A stretch of DNA of 64,000 nucleotides, taken from assembly GCA_035534615.1 (NCBI GenBank), contig DATLRO010000070.1:3095-67094 (forward strand). Direction: 5' to 3'. A program made the translations under genes and the position numbers. The DNA is from JAGWRA01 sp035534615 (GTDB lineage: Bacteria > Acidobacteriota > Vicinamibacteria > Vicinamibacterales > CAVVIG01). Shown in pieces: positions 33,918 to 40,835 of the stretch. The notes under the pieces were generated by a model. The model was given only the letters and a program-made list of their open reading frames with translations, made no database searches and was not told the DNA's origin. Every line of letters begins with the position of its first letter. Position 1 is the stretch's first letter.

Positions 33918-34349
33918 ATGTATTCTGTCACCAAGCGGATCGAGTTCTGCTACGGCCATCGGCTGCTCGACTACGACGGCATCTGCAAGCATCCCCACGG
34001 TCACAACGCGGTGGCCGAGATCGAGGTGCGGACCGACGCGCTCGACGCGCGCAACATGGTCTGCGACTTCAGCGACATCAAGCGCGTGGTCAAGGGGTGG
34101 ATCGACCGCGAGCTCGATCACAAGATGATCCTGCGGCACGACGATCCGCTGCTCGCGCCGCTGCAGAAGCTCGGCGAACCGGTCTACGTGGTCGACAGCA
34201 ACCCGACCGTCGAGCGGATCGCCCGTCTCATCTTCGAGCAGACGCGCGATCACGGGTTTCCGGTCGTGGCCGTCCGCGTCTGGGAGACGCCCACGTCGTT
34301 TGCCACCTATGGCGGCGAGCCCGACGCCGGGCCGTCCGGCCGCGCCTGA
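33918..34349 (+). CDS. queD: 6-carboxy-5,6,7,8-tetrahydropterin synthase QueD
   Basis: Converts dihydroneopterin triphosphate to carboxytetrahydropterin in queuosine synthesis. At 143 residues it shows the zinc His in CYGHRLLDYDGICKHPHGHN (cited as CYGHRLL and HPHGHN), with the catalytic Cys in GICKH, then DFSDIKRVVK, LDHKMIL, and ETPTSFATY at the C-terminus. The substrate-gripping Glu is in VWETPTS. Leaderless start predicted. The gene precedes a phosphatase gene by 13 bases. Confidence 0.92.
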   Translation: MYSVTKRIEFCYGHRLLDYDGICKHPHGHNAVAEIEVRTDALDARNMVCDFSDIKRVVKGWIDRELDHKMILRHDDPLLAPLQKLGEPVYVVDSNPTVERIARLIFEQTRDHGFPVVAVRVWETPTSFATYGGEPDAGPSGRA

Positions 34350-34362
34350 GTCCTCGAGTCCC

Positions 34363-35022
34363 GTGGCCATTCGCCTGATCGTCTTCGATCTGGACGGCAC
34401 GCTCGTCGACTCGCGGTCCGATCTGGCCGGCGCGGCCAACGAGCTGCTGCAGGAATGCGGCGCGGCGCCGCTGGACGATGCGGCGGTCGGCCGCATGGTC
34501 GGCGAAGGAGCCGCCGTGCTCGTGCGGCGGGCGTTCGACGCGGCCGGGCTCGCCGAGCCGGCCGACGCCCTGGCGCGCTTTCTCGTGCGCTACAGCCGGC
34601 GGCTGCTGAAGACCACGCGCGTGTACGACGGCGTGCCGGAACTGCTCGCCCGCCTGGACGGCACCGCCTCGATGACGGTGCTGACCAACAAGCCGCGCGA
34701 CCTCGCGCGCCGCCTGCTCGACGGCCTCGGCCTGCTGGACCGCTTCGGCGAGGTCTTCGGCGGCGATGCCCCCTATCCGCGCAAGCCGGATCCGGAAGGG
34801 CTGCGCGCCCTCATGGCAGGCGCCGCCGCCGATCAGGCGTCGACGCTGGTCGTGGGCGACTCGGCCATCGATCTGCGGACCGCGCGCGCCGCCGGCGTCG
34901 GCATCTGCCTCGCGCGCTATGGCTTCGGCTACGAGACCCTGCCGGCCGGCGAGCTGCGCGGCGACGAGCTGTTCATCGACGCGCCGCTCGACCTGCTCGA
35001 TCGCCTCCACCACGCCCGCTGA
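34363..35022 (+). CDS. gph: Phosphoglycolate phosphatase (HAD family)
   Basis: A 219-residue HAD hydrolase. The nucleophile motif is VFDLDGTLVDSRSDL; motif II is VLTNKPRD; PRKPDPEGL holds the Lys; motif IV is VVGDSAIDLRTARAAG. The cap begins VGRMVGEGAAVLV, as in Gph. It probably clears 2-phosphoglycolate from DNA repair. The GTG start at 34363 places the fold at residue 3; an upstream extension to 34300 would overlap queD. Confidence 0.85.
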   Translation: MAIRLIVFDLDGTLVDSRSDLAGAANELLQECGAAPLDDAAVGRMVGEGAAVLVRRAFDAAGLAEPADALARFLVRYSRRLLKTTRVYDGVPELLARLDGTASMTVLTNKPRDLARRLLDGLGLLDRFGEVFGGDAPYPRKPDPEGLRALMAGAAADQASTLVVGDSAIDLRTARAAGVGICLARYGFGYETLPAGELRGDELFIDAPLDLLDRLHHAR

Positions 35023-35248
35023 TCGACACGGATGAGCCGGCGACCACCGCAGCCCGGGCCACCCCCCTCTACGCATGAGGTGCCGACCCTGCGACGGCGC
35101 GGGCGGGTCGCGTGCCACGCGCGATCCGCGGGATCGAAAGGTGTCTGTTCCTGTAACACGCGACTGTCATCGTTTGTAAGACTTCGATACAGGCCTGTCG
35201 ACGCATCAGCAGCTCAGCTTTGAAAACTGGCATGTTCTCGCACGAATT

Positions 35249-35268
35249 CCCCCCCGGCCAGGGGGGGG
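35249..35268. repeat. C7-GGCCA-G8 homopolymer hairpin
   Basis: Seven C, the spacer GGCCA, then eight G form a compact hairpin 45 bases upstream of the response regulator. Homopolymer runs of this length are rare in the window and prone to slippage. It lies directly upstream of a sigma-54-like element. Confidence 0.6.
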
Positions 35269-35271
35269 CGC

Positions 35272-35286
35272 TGGCATCGGGCTTGC
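35272..35286 (+). promoter_or_regulatory. Sigma-54-like -24/-12 element
   Basis: TGGCAT-N5-TTGC has the GG and GC dinucleotides separated by exactly 10 bases, as in the sigma-54 consensus. Transcription would begin near 35298, 15 bases before the response-regulator ATG. Confidence 0.45.
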
Positions 35287-35312
35287 GGAGGCTCTGACCG
35301 GTCGCATCGGTA

Positions 35313-35795
35313 ATGGCAGTGATGTCGAGGCAGGTTGCTGTGGCTCGTTCGGATGCTCCCCAGACGTCTCCCGGCCTCAGGCCGCAGGTCGCCGTCCAGA
35401 CCAAGGCGCCGGTCGTCATGGTCGTGGACGACTATCCCGACGCGCGGGAGATGTACAGCGAGTACCTCCGCTTCGCCGGCTTCGAGGTGGTCGAGGCGGC
35501 CACCGGGGTGGAGGCGGTCGAACGGGCGTTCGAGCGCCGGCCCGACATCATCCTGATGGACCTCTCCCTGCCGGTGATGGACGGCTGCGAAGCGACGCGC
35601 CGCCTGAAGGCCGATGGCCGCACCGCGCGCATTCCGGTCGTCGCGCTGACCGGTCACGCCCTGGCGGGCTACTCGGAACGGGCCCGGAAGGCCGGGTGCG
35701 ACGCGTTCCTGGCCAAGCCGTGCCTGCCCGAGGATCTCGTGGCTCAGATTCAGCGGATGCTGAGCGATCCCCCGATCCAGCCCCGTCACAGCTAA
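35313..35795 (+). CDS. Single-domain response regulator (CheY-like)
   Basis: A 160-residue receiver protein without an output domain. The acidic pair is MVVDDYPDA, the phosphorylated Asp is in IILMDLSLPVMDG, the Thr in VVALTGHA and the Lys in FLAKPC. About 33 N-terminal residues precede the fold, so an inner start is possible. The cognate kinase is not in the window. It may pass phosphate in a phosphorelay or modulate an unknown target. Confidence 0.88.
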   Translation: MAVMSRQVAVARSDAPQTSPGLRPQVAVQTKAPVVMVVDDYPDAREMYSEYLRFAGFEVVEAATGVEAVERAFERRPDIILMDLSLPVMDGCEATRRLKADGRTARIPVVALTGHALAGYSERARKAGCDAFLAKPCLPEDLVAQIQRMLSDPPIQPRHS

Positions 35796-35830
35796 CATCA
35801 CGCGCTCGTCACGACCGGGGCGCGCCGGCG

Positions 35831-36517
35831 TCACTGCTCCTGGACGTCGACGAGCAGGCTCGACGCGGCCCGCGTGCCGATCGTCAGGATCCGATCGTCC
35901 GCACCGCGCAGCCGGACGCTGTCGGCGGCCGCGTCGCGCGCGTCGACCACGAGGGTCTCGCCGGGCTTCAAATCGTGCCGCTCGATGAAGCGGAGGAACT
36001 CGGGATCCTGATTGAGCACCCGCCGCACGATGAGCGGGACGCCGGTGGGGCAGGTGAGCAGGCTGTCGAGGTGCCGCTGGCGGATCGTCCCTTCGGGCCC
36101 CGGAATCGGATCGCCGTGCGGGTCGACATCGGGATGGCCGAGCATGTCGTCGATCCGTTCGATCAGCCCGTCCGAGACCGCGTGCTCGAGCAGTTCGGCT
36201 TCATCGTGCACGTCCGTCCAGCTCATCCCCATCACCTGGACGAGAAACAGCTCCACGAGACGATGGCGGCGCAGGACGAGACCGGCGAGCTTCTCGCCGG
36301 CCGCCGTCAGCCGCACGCCGCTGTACGGCTCGTACTCCACGAGCCCCGATTCGGTCAGCGCCTTCACCATCGTCGTGGCCGAGCCGGGTGTGACGCCGAG
36401 CGCGCCGGCGAGCTGACCCATCTGCACGAGCCGCTGGCCCGCCGGCAGCGCCAGCTGCCCCTGATAGATCGCCTTGAGGTAGTTCTCGACCGTGCTGGAC
36501 GGCAGCATCGACGGCAT
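35831..36517 (-). CDS. DtxR/MntR-family metal-dependent regulator
   Basis: The 228-residue regulator has the winged-helix domain (TVENYLKAIYQ, LAGALGVTPGSATTMVKALTESGLVEYEP cited in parts), the dimerisation and metal-binding domain (RHRLVELFLVQVMG, DVHDEAELLEHAVSD) with the His, Glu and Asp ligands in place, and a C-terminal FeoA/SH3-like domain. Metal may be iron or manganese. A perfect 14-base palindrome sits just before the start codon and is probably its own operator. Convergent with the response regulator gene. Confidence 0.87.
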   Translation of the reverse strand: MPSMLPSSTVENYLKAIYQGQLALPAGQRLVQMGQLAGALGVTPGSATTMVKALTESGLVEYEPYSGVRLTAAGEKLAGLVLRRHRLVELFLVQVMGMSWTDVHDEAELLEHAVSDGLIERIDDMLGHPDVDPHGDPIPGPEGTIRQRHLDSLLTCPTGVPLIVRRVLNQDPEFLRFIERHDLKPGETLVVDARDAAADSVRLRGADDRILTIGTRAASSLLVDVQEQ

Positions 36518-36518
36518 T

Positions 36519-36532
36519 CTAGCCTAGGCTAG
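36519..36532. promoter_or_regulatory. Perfect palindrome CTAGCCTAGGCTAG, likely DtxR-type operator
   Basis: The palindrome lies one base upstream of ATG 36517 of the DtxR-family gene. Its TAG-CCTA-GGC-TA composition recalls DtxR/IdeR boxes (TTAGGTTAGCCTAACCTAA family). It may also include the -10, which would make the mRNA leaderless. Confidence 0.6.
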
Positions 36533-36756
36533 TGTCCCGGGTCGGAAGTCCGGCGACAGATCTTCCGGAGCGCGGCGCCCGGCTGACGCGGCGGGACGAT
36601 CAGGCGTACCGGAGCGTGCGGGGGAGGAGCCCCGCCGCCGGACGGGGTGCCCCGCCCGGAGAATGTCGGCGGCCTTCGGACTCCCGGTCCGGGACTACAC
36701 CCGCGTTGACGCTCGTCCCGGACCCCTGCGGTCGCGCGGACGAGGAAGCACCCGCC

Positions 36757-36785
36757 CGTCATTCCCGCGCACGCGGGAATCCAGA
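36757..36785. repeat. REP-like palindrome of the ATTCCC-N8-GGGAAT type
   Basis: The sequence ATTCCCGCG-CA-CGCGGGAAT (36761-36780) is a perfect 9-bp inverted repeat, flanked by CGTC and CCAG. It matches the pattern of the neisserial dRS3 element and of widespread proteobacterial REP repeats. The rest of the gap 36533-36867 shows no gene. One copy only in this window. Confidence 0.6.
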
Positions 36786-36867
36786 GGATCGGGCTGGCGC
36801 TTTTCGGCCGGAGCGCAGATGATGGCACCGGCGCCGGGCCGGGGCCGGCGCGGAAGCTTCGACACCC

Positions 36868-37587
36868 ATGTCGCTCCGTGACGCGCTCGCCACGCCGCCG
36901 GCCAGGGCACGGTACGTCCGCCGGCTCTTCGGCACGATTGCGGATCGCTACGACCTGATCACCGTCGTGCTCTCGTACGGCCGCGACCGCGCGTGGAAGC
37001 GGCGGCTCGGCGCCATGGCGGCCGCCGGTCCCGGCGCCCGCGCGCTGGATCTCGCCTGCGGCACGGGAGACCTCACGTTCGACCTCGCCGCCCGCGGCGC
37101 CCGCGCCATCGGCCTGGACATCACGCCGCGCATGATCGAGCTGGCCCGGCGCAAGCCGGCGGCCGGCCGCGGCGCCGCGTTCCTCGTGGGCGACATGATG
37201 GCGCTGCCGTTCGCCGACGCCTCGTGCGATCTCGTGACGACCGGGTACGGCCTGCGGAACGTGCCCGACCTCGACGGCGCCCTCGACGAGATCCGCCGGG
37301 TCCTGCGCCCCGGCGGCCGGTTCCTCTCGCTCGACTTCGATCGGCCGCCCGGACGCGTCCTGCGATCCGCGTACCTCGCCTACCTGACCGTGGTCGGCTC
37401 GCTGATGGGCCTCGTGCTCCACCGCGATCCCGACACCTACCGCTACATCGCCGAGTCGATCAGGCGCTATCCGGGCGCGGCGGCCGTGGCGTCGCGCCTG
37501 CGCGCACGCGGGTTCGCCGACGCGACGTACCATCCGGTGCTGGGCGGCCTGATGGCGATCCACGCCGCCACCCGGGATCCCCGGTGA
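36868..37587 (+). CDS. menG: Demethylmenaquinone methyltransferase (UbiE/MenG)
   Basis: Last step of menaquinone synthesis. The 239-residue SAM enzyme has the UbiE signatures DRYDLITVVLSYGRDRAWK, LDLACGTGDLTFDLA (SAM loop), YGLRNVPDL, and DTYRYIAESIRRYPG. Menaquinone rather than ubiquinone is inferred from mqnD at 52007. The gene ends 1 base before the convergent hypothetical gene at 37589. Confidence 0.92.
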   Translation: MSLRDALATPPARARYVRRLFGTIADRYDLITVVLSYGRDRAWKRRLGAMAAAGPGARALDLACGTGDLTFDLAARGARAIGLDITPRMIELARRKPAAGRGAAFLVGDMMALPFADASCDLVTTGYGLRNVPDLDGALDEIRRVLRPGGRFLSLDFDRPPGRVLRSAYLAYLTVVGSLMGLVLHRDPDTYRYIAESIRRYPGAAAVASRLRARGFADATYHPVLGGLMAIHAATRDPR

Positions 37588-37588
37588 A

Positions 37589-38017
37589 TCAGCGTTCGAC
37601 GAACGGCACGAGCGAGGTGAGCAGGAACTCGAGGACGTCGTGCTCGTCGAGCGTGTCGACCGCCGCGCCCGCGCGGATCGGGCGTTCCTGGGTGAGGACC
37701 CGGCGGCCCCGCTCGCGGCTCGCCCGGCCGACGACGGCCGGCGGGTCGCTCTCGGTGTCGAGCGTCAGCTCGACGAAGTCCTGCGCGGCGCGGTCCGACG
37801 CGAGCCGGACGCTGCCCGCCGGCGTGGAGACGGTGAACGCGTAGCCCTCGGCCTTGAGCGCGGAGGCCATCTGCCGGAACACCGGGACGGCGACCTGCGC
37901 GAGGAAGCGCTCGTAGGCCTTTTCGGCGTCGGCCACGCCCGTCCGCCGGGCGGCGGCGGCCCGGCGGGCGCGATCGATCGTGTCGAGCAGGCGGCGGCGG
38001 ACTTCGGACACTTCCAT
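37589..38017 (-). CDS. Conserved hypothetical protein
   Basis: A 142-residue soluble protein with no recognised domain. It begins with a helical, Arg/Ala-rich segment (LLDTIDRARRAAAARR), contains YERFLAQVAVPVFRQMASALKAEGY, then an alternating beta-like part ending in DEHDVLEFLLTSLVPFVER. No signal peptide or transmembrane segment. Codon use matches neighbours. It starts 33 bases after the CoA transferase stop on the same strand, so it is probably co-transcribed with it. Confidence 0.65.
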   Translation of the reverse strand: MEVSEVRRRLLDTIDRARRAAAARRTGVADAEKAYERFLAQVAVPVFRQMASALKAEGYAFTVSTPAGSVRLASDRAAQDFVELTLDTESDPPAVVGRASRERGRRVLTQERPIRAGAAVDTLDEHDVLEFLLTSLVPFVER

Positions 38018-38050
38018 GTGAACCTCGACGGCGGGCGCCCGCGCGACCGC

Positions 38051-39274
38051 TCAGATGACGTGCCGCGCGCGCAGGTGTGCGACGGCGGCCCGATCGAGCC
38101 CGGCATCCACGGTCAGCACCTGCTCGGTGTGCTCGCCGAGCAGCGGCGGCGGCCGCCGCACGCTGCCGGGCGTCTCCGACAGCTTGACCGGGACCCCCAG
38201 CAGACGCAGCGGGCCGGCCGCCGGATGTTCGACCGCCGCGATCATCGCCCGCGCGAGCAGCTGCGGATCGGTGAAGACCTCGTGCAGGTCGCGGACCGAA
38301 CCGGCCGGCACCCCGGCGCCGGTCAGCCGATCCAGCCAGTACTGCCGCGAGTGCTCCCGCAGCCGGTCGCTCAGGATCGGCCGCAGGAGGTCGTAGTTCG
38401 ACACCCGGTCGCGGTTGGCGACGAACCGCGGATCGGCCGTCAGCTCGTCGAGCCCGATGGCGGCGCAGAACGTCCGCCAGAGCTCCTCGTTGCCGACCGC
38501 GATGACGATCTCGCCGTCGGCCGTTTCGAACGTCTCGTACGGCACGATCGTCGGATGGCGGTTGCCCATCCGGCCTGGCGCGGCGCCGGTCGCGAAGTAG
38601 ATCGCCGCCTGATAGCTCAGCAGCGCGGCCACCGAATCGAGCATCCCGATGTCGACGTACTGGCCGGCACCGCCCCGTTCGCGGGCGAACAGCGCCATGG
38701 TGATCCCCTGCGCCGCGAACAGCCCGGTCACGATGTCCGCAATCGCCACGCCGAGCCGGTACGCCGGCCCGTCGGCCGCCCCCGTGATGCTCATCAGGCC
38801 GCCTTCCGCCTGCAGGATGGCGTCGTACCCGGGGCCGTCGCGCCGCGGACCGGTCTGCCCGAACCCGGAGATGGAGCAGTAGACCAGCCGCGGGAACCGT
38901 GCCTTCAGGTCGTCGTAGCCCAGGCCGAGCCGCGCCAGCGTGCCCGGCCGGAAGTTCTCCACCAGCACGTCCGCGCGCGCGATGAGCGCGTCGAGCACGC
39001 GCCGCCCCTCCGGCTGCTTGAAGTCGAGCGTGACGCTTTCCTTGTTGCGGTTGATGCTCAGGAAATACGCGCTCTCCCCGTCGATGAACGGCGGACCCCA
39101 GCCCCGCGTGTCGTCGCCGCGGCCCGGCCGCTCGATCTTGATGATCCGCGCCCCCATGTCGCCGAGCAGCATCGTGCAGTACGGGCCCGACAGCACCCGG
39201 GTCAGATCGAGGACGGTCAGGCCGTGAAGCGGCCCGTGCGGCCCGGACGGGGCGGCATGCGCATCGTCAGCCAT
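38051..39274 (-). CDS. Class III CoA transferase (CaiB/BaiF family)
   Basis: A 407-residue enzyme that exchanges CoA between carboxylic acids. N-terminal LTVLDLTRVLSGPYCTMLLGDMGA (cited in parts), KIERPGRGDDTR, NRNKESVTLD, then DVLVENFRPGTL and the GPGYDAILQAEGGLMSITG region around the catalytic Asp. Substrate not predictable. The ATG at 39274 removes 38 non-conserved residues of an upstream extension. The start is 44 bases from the divergent glutaredoxin-like gene. Confidence 0.88.
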   Translation of the reverse strand: MADDAHAAPSGPHGPLHGLTVLDLTRVLSGPYCTMLLGDMGARIIKIERPGRGDDTRGWGPPFIDGESAYFLSINRNKESVTLDFKQPEGRRVLDALIARADVLVENFRPGTLARLGLGYDDLKARFPRLVYCSISGFGQTGPRRDGPGYDAILQAEGGLMSITGAADGPAYRLGVAIADIVTGLFAAQGITMALFARERGGAGQYVDIGMLDSVAALLSYQAAIYFATGAAPGRMGNRHPTIVPYETFETADGEIVIAVGNEELWRTFCAAIGLDELTADPRFVANRDRVSNYDLLRPILSDRLREHSRQYWLDRLTGAGVPAGSVRDLHEVFTDPQLLARAMIAAVEHPAAGPLRLLGVPVKLSETPGSVRRPPPLLGEHTEQVLTVDAGLDRAAVAHLRARHVI

Positions 39275-39318
39275 CGGCACATAATTGTATGCGGTGTTCG
39301 TCCGGGAAGGGAGTGGCC

Positions 39319-39561
39319 GTGATACCGATTCGGGTGTATGCCGGTGCGGGTTGACGCAGCTGCGAGCAGGTGAAGGAGTTCCTTTCACGAGCCGGGTACC
39401 CGTTCACGGCGCGCAACGTGGACGAAGACGAGGCCGCCTACGACGAGCTGATCGCGCTCGGGTTCCGCAGCGTGCCGGTGACGATCGTCGGAGAGACGGC
39501 GATCAGGGGCTACGATCCGGACGCCCTGCGCAGGGTGCTGGGCATCGGCGGATCGGGGTGA
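39319..39561 (+). CDS. Glutaredoxin-like candidate selenoprotein with in-frame UGA (UxxC)
   Basis: Reading from GTG 39319 gives VIPIRVYAGAG, TGA at 39352-39354, then RSCEQVKEFLSRAGYPF and a full thioredoxin fold with NVDEDEAAYDELIALGF, the cis-Pro SVPVTIV and a C-terminal helix. The TGA falls exactly at the first Cys of the CxxC redox site, giving UxxC. The 80-residue length is right for a small glutaredoxin or NrdH. AAGGGAG at 39307-39313 supports GTG 39319; ATG 39289 is in frame too. A hairpin follows the UGA (separate entry). Alternatively TGA is a nonsense mutation of TGC/TGT or a sequencing error and this is a pseudogene; then translation might restart at GTG 39370. selA-D are not in the window. 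Confidence 0.7.
39370..39388 (+). promoter_or_regulatory. Candidate bacterial SECIS hairpin
   Basis: GUGAAGG-AGUU-CCUUUCAC folds into a 7-bp stem with one bulged U and an AGUU loop. The loop lies 23-26 bases after the UGA at 39352-39354, within the range of known bacterial SECIS elements, and has G and U in the loop as they do. Confidence 0.5.
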
Positions 39562-39650
39562 TGGCCGGGCTGACCGCCCGGCCGGCGTGATCGCCTGCGC
39601 CGGGCGGCGGCGATTCCGCCGGAACCGGGAGGGAGGCGGCAAGCCCGGCG

Positions 39651-40727
39651 CTACGACCGCATCCTCAGGCGCCGCGCGATCGTGACGAGATCCGCGAGGA
39701 GCGCGTACGCCGTCTGCGTCAGCCCGGAAGCGCGCTGGACGAGCACCAGCTCGCCGAGCAGGTCGGTCTCGATCGCCAGGGCGTTCTCCCCTCCGCGGAG
39801 GCCGGCCAGCAGGTCCCGCTCGGGCAGTTCCGCCGGCGCCACGGTCGCGGCGATCCGATCGCCCCGGCGCACGGCCGATGCCACCAGGCGGATCCGGCAG
39901 CCTCGCGCCATCGCCGACCGGACATCATCGCGCGAGACGCCCGCGATGCCGGTGCGCGCGACCTCCTGCGGCGTCAGCGATCCGCCCATCAGCACGTTGG
40001 CGAGCACCGTGGTCTTGGCGGCGGCGTCCCAGCCGTCGATGTCGAGCGACGGGTCGGCCTCCGCAATCCCTGCCGCCTGCATCTCGGCCAGCGCGTCGCC
40101 GAACGCCCGCCCCTCTTCCATCGCCGTCAGGACGTGGTTCGTCGTGCTGTTGACGACTCCGCGGAACGCGGTGATCGTCGTCACCGGCAGCGTCTCCCGG
40201 ACGAGATTGAACACCGGGATGCCGTCCATCACCGCCCCCTCGAAGAGGAAGCACCGGCCGGCGCGACGTGCGGCCTCCGCCAGGCGGCGGTGGGCGAATG
40301 CGGCCGGACCCTTGTTCGACGTCACCACGTGTGCGCCGGCGGCCAGCGCCGCTTCGACGTGATCGATGGCCGGCTGTCCCTGCCGGATGTCGAGCAGCGT
40401 CGCTTCCACGACGACGAGACGGCGTTCGGCGGCGGCGCGGCTGTGCGCGGCCGCGTCGGCGATGAGCGAGAAGCTGTCGCGGCAGGCGTCGGGCGACGCC
40501 GGCGCGGCGAGCGGCCGATCCTCGGCCAGACAGGCCAGCGCCCGGTCCACGTCCACCGCCCCGTCGCCGGCGGGGGCGCGAAGGCATCCGTGACGGCCCG
40601 TGGCGATGCCGACGACCCGCACGCGCAGATCCTCTTCTCGCGCGAGCCGGTCCTCCCGCTCGTGCAGCAGCTGCACGAATCGCCGGCTGACATGGCCGAA
40701 GCCGATCAGGACGAGGTCGAGCACCAT
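39651..40727 (-). CDS. Homoserine dehydrogenase family protein, without ACT domain
   Basis: A 358-residue NAD(P) enzyme reducing aspartate semialdehyde to homoserine. The Rossmann loop is LIGFGHVSRRF; TSNKGPAAFAH, FEGAVMDGIPVFNL, GVVNSTTNHVLTAMEEG, and ADPSLDIDGWDAAAKTTVLAN with the catalytic Lys are all present. The regulatory ACT domain of the long enzyme is absent. A diverged function on another semialdehyde is possible. Convergent with the glutaredoxin gene. Confidence 0.85.
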   Translation of the reverse strand: MVLDLVLIGFGHVSRRFVQLLHEREDRLAREEDLRVRVVGIATGRHGCLRAPAGDGAVDVDRALACLAEDRPLAAPASPDACRDSFSLIADAAAHSRAAAERRLVVVEATLLDIRQGQPAIDHVEAALAAGAHVVTSNKGPAAFAHRRLAEAARRAGRCFLFEGAVMDGIPVFNLVRETLPVTTITAFRGVVNSTTNHVLTAMEEGRAFGDALAEMQAAGIAEADPSLDIDGWDAAAKTTVLANVLMGGSLTPQEVARTGIAGVSRDDVRSAMARGCRIRLVASAVRRGDRIAATVAPAELPERDLLAGLRGGENALAIETDLLGELVLVQRASGLTQTAYALLADLVTIARRLRMRS

Positions 40728-40771
40728 GACTGATTCGCGTCGCGCCGAGCGCCCGGGAGCGTCTTCGTCGC

Positions 40772-40789
40772 GCCGAGCATCAGCTCGGC
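40772..40789. terminator. GC-rich hairpin in the homoserine dehydrogenase / aminotransferase gap
   Basis: GCCGAGC-ATCA-GCTCGGC forms a perfect 7-bp stem with a 4-base loop. It lies downstream of the aminotransferase on the minus strand. No T run follows on that strand, so termination is uncertain. The gap also carries a GAGCCCCGAGC repeat unit at 40799-40820. Confidence 0.4.
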
Positions 40790-40835
40790 TTCTCCGGGGA
40801 CTCGAGCCCCGAGCGCCCGGGTATCGTGTCCTGCT

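Noticed and set aside
36529..37563. 344-codon minus-strand frame over menG
   Set aside because: Antisense to a gene with all UbiE signatures.
39370..39561. Short glutaredoxin fragment starting at GTG 39370
   Set aside because: It would lack the first beta strand and both redox residues; the upstream part in the same frame, with a ribosome site, completes the fold.
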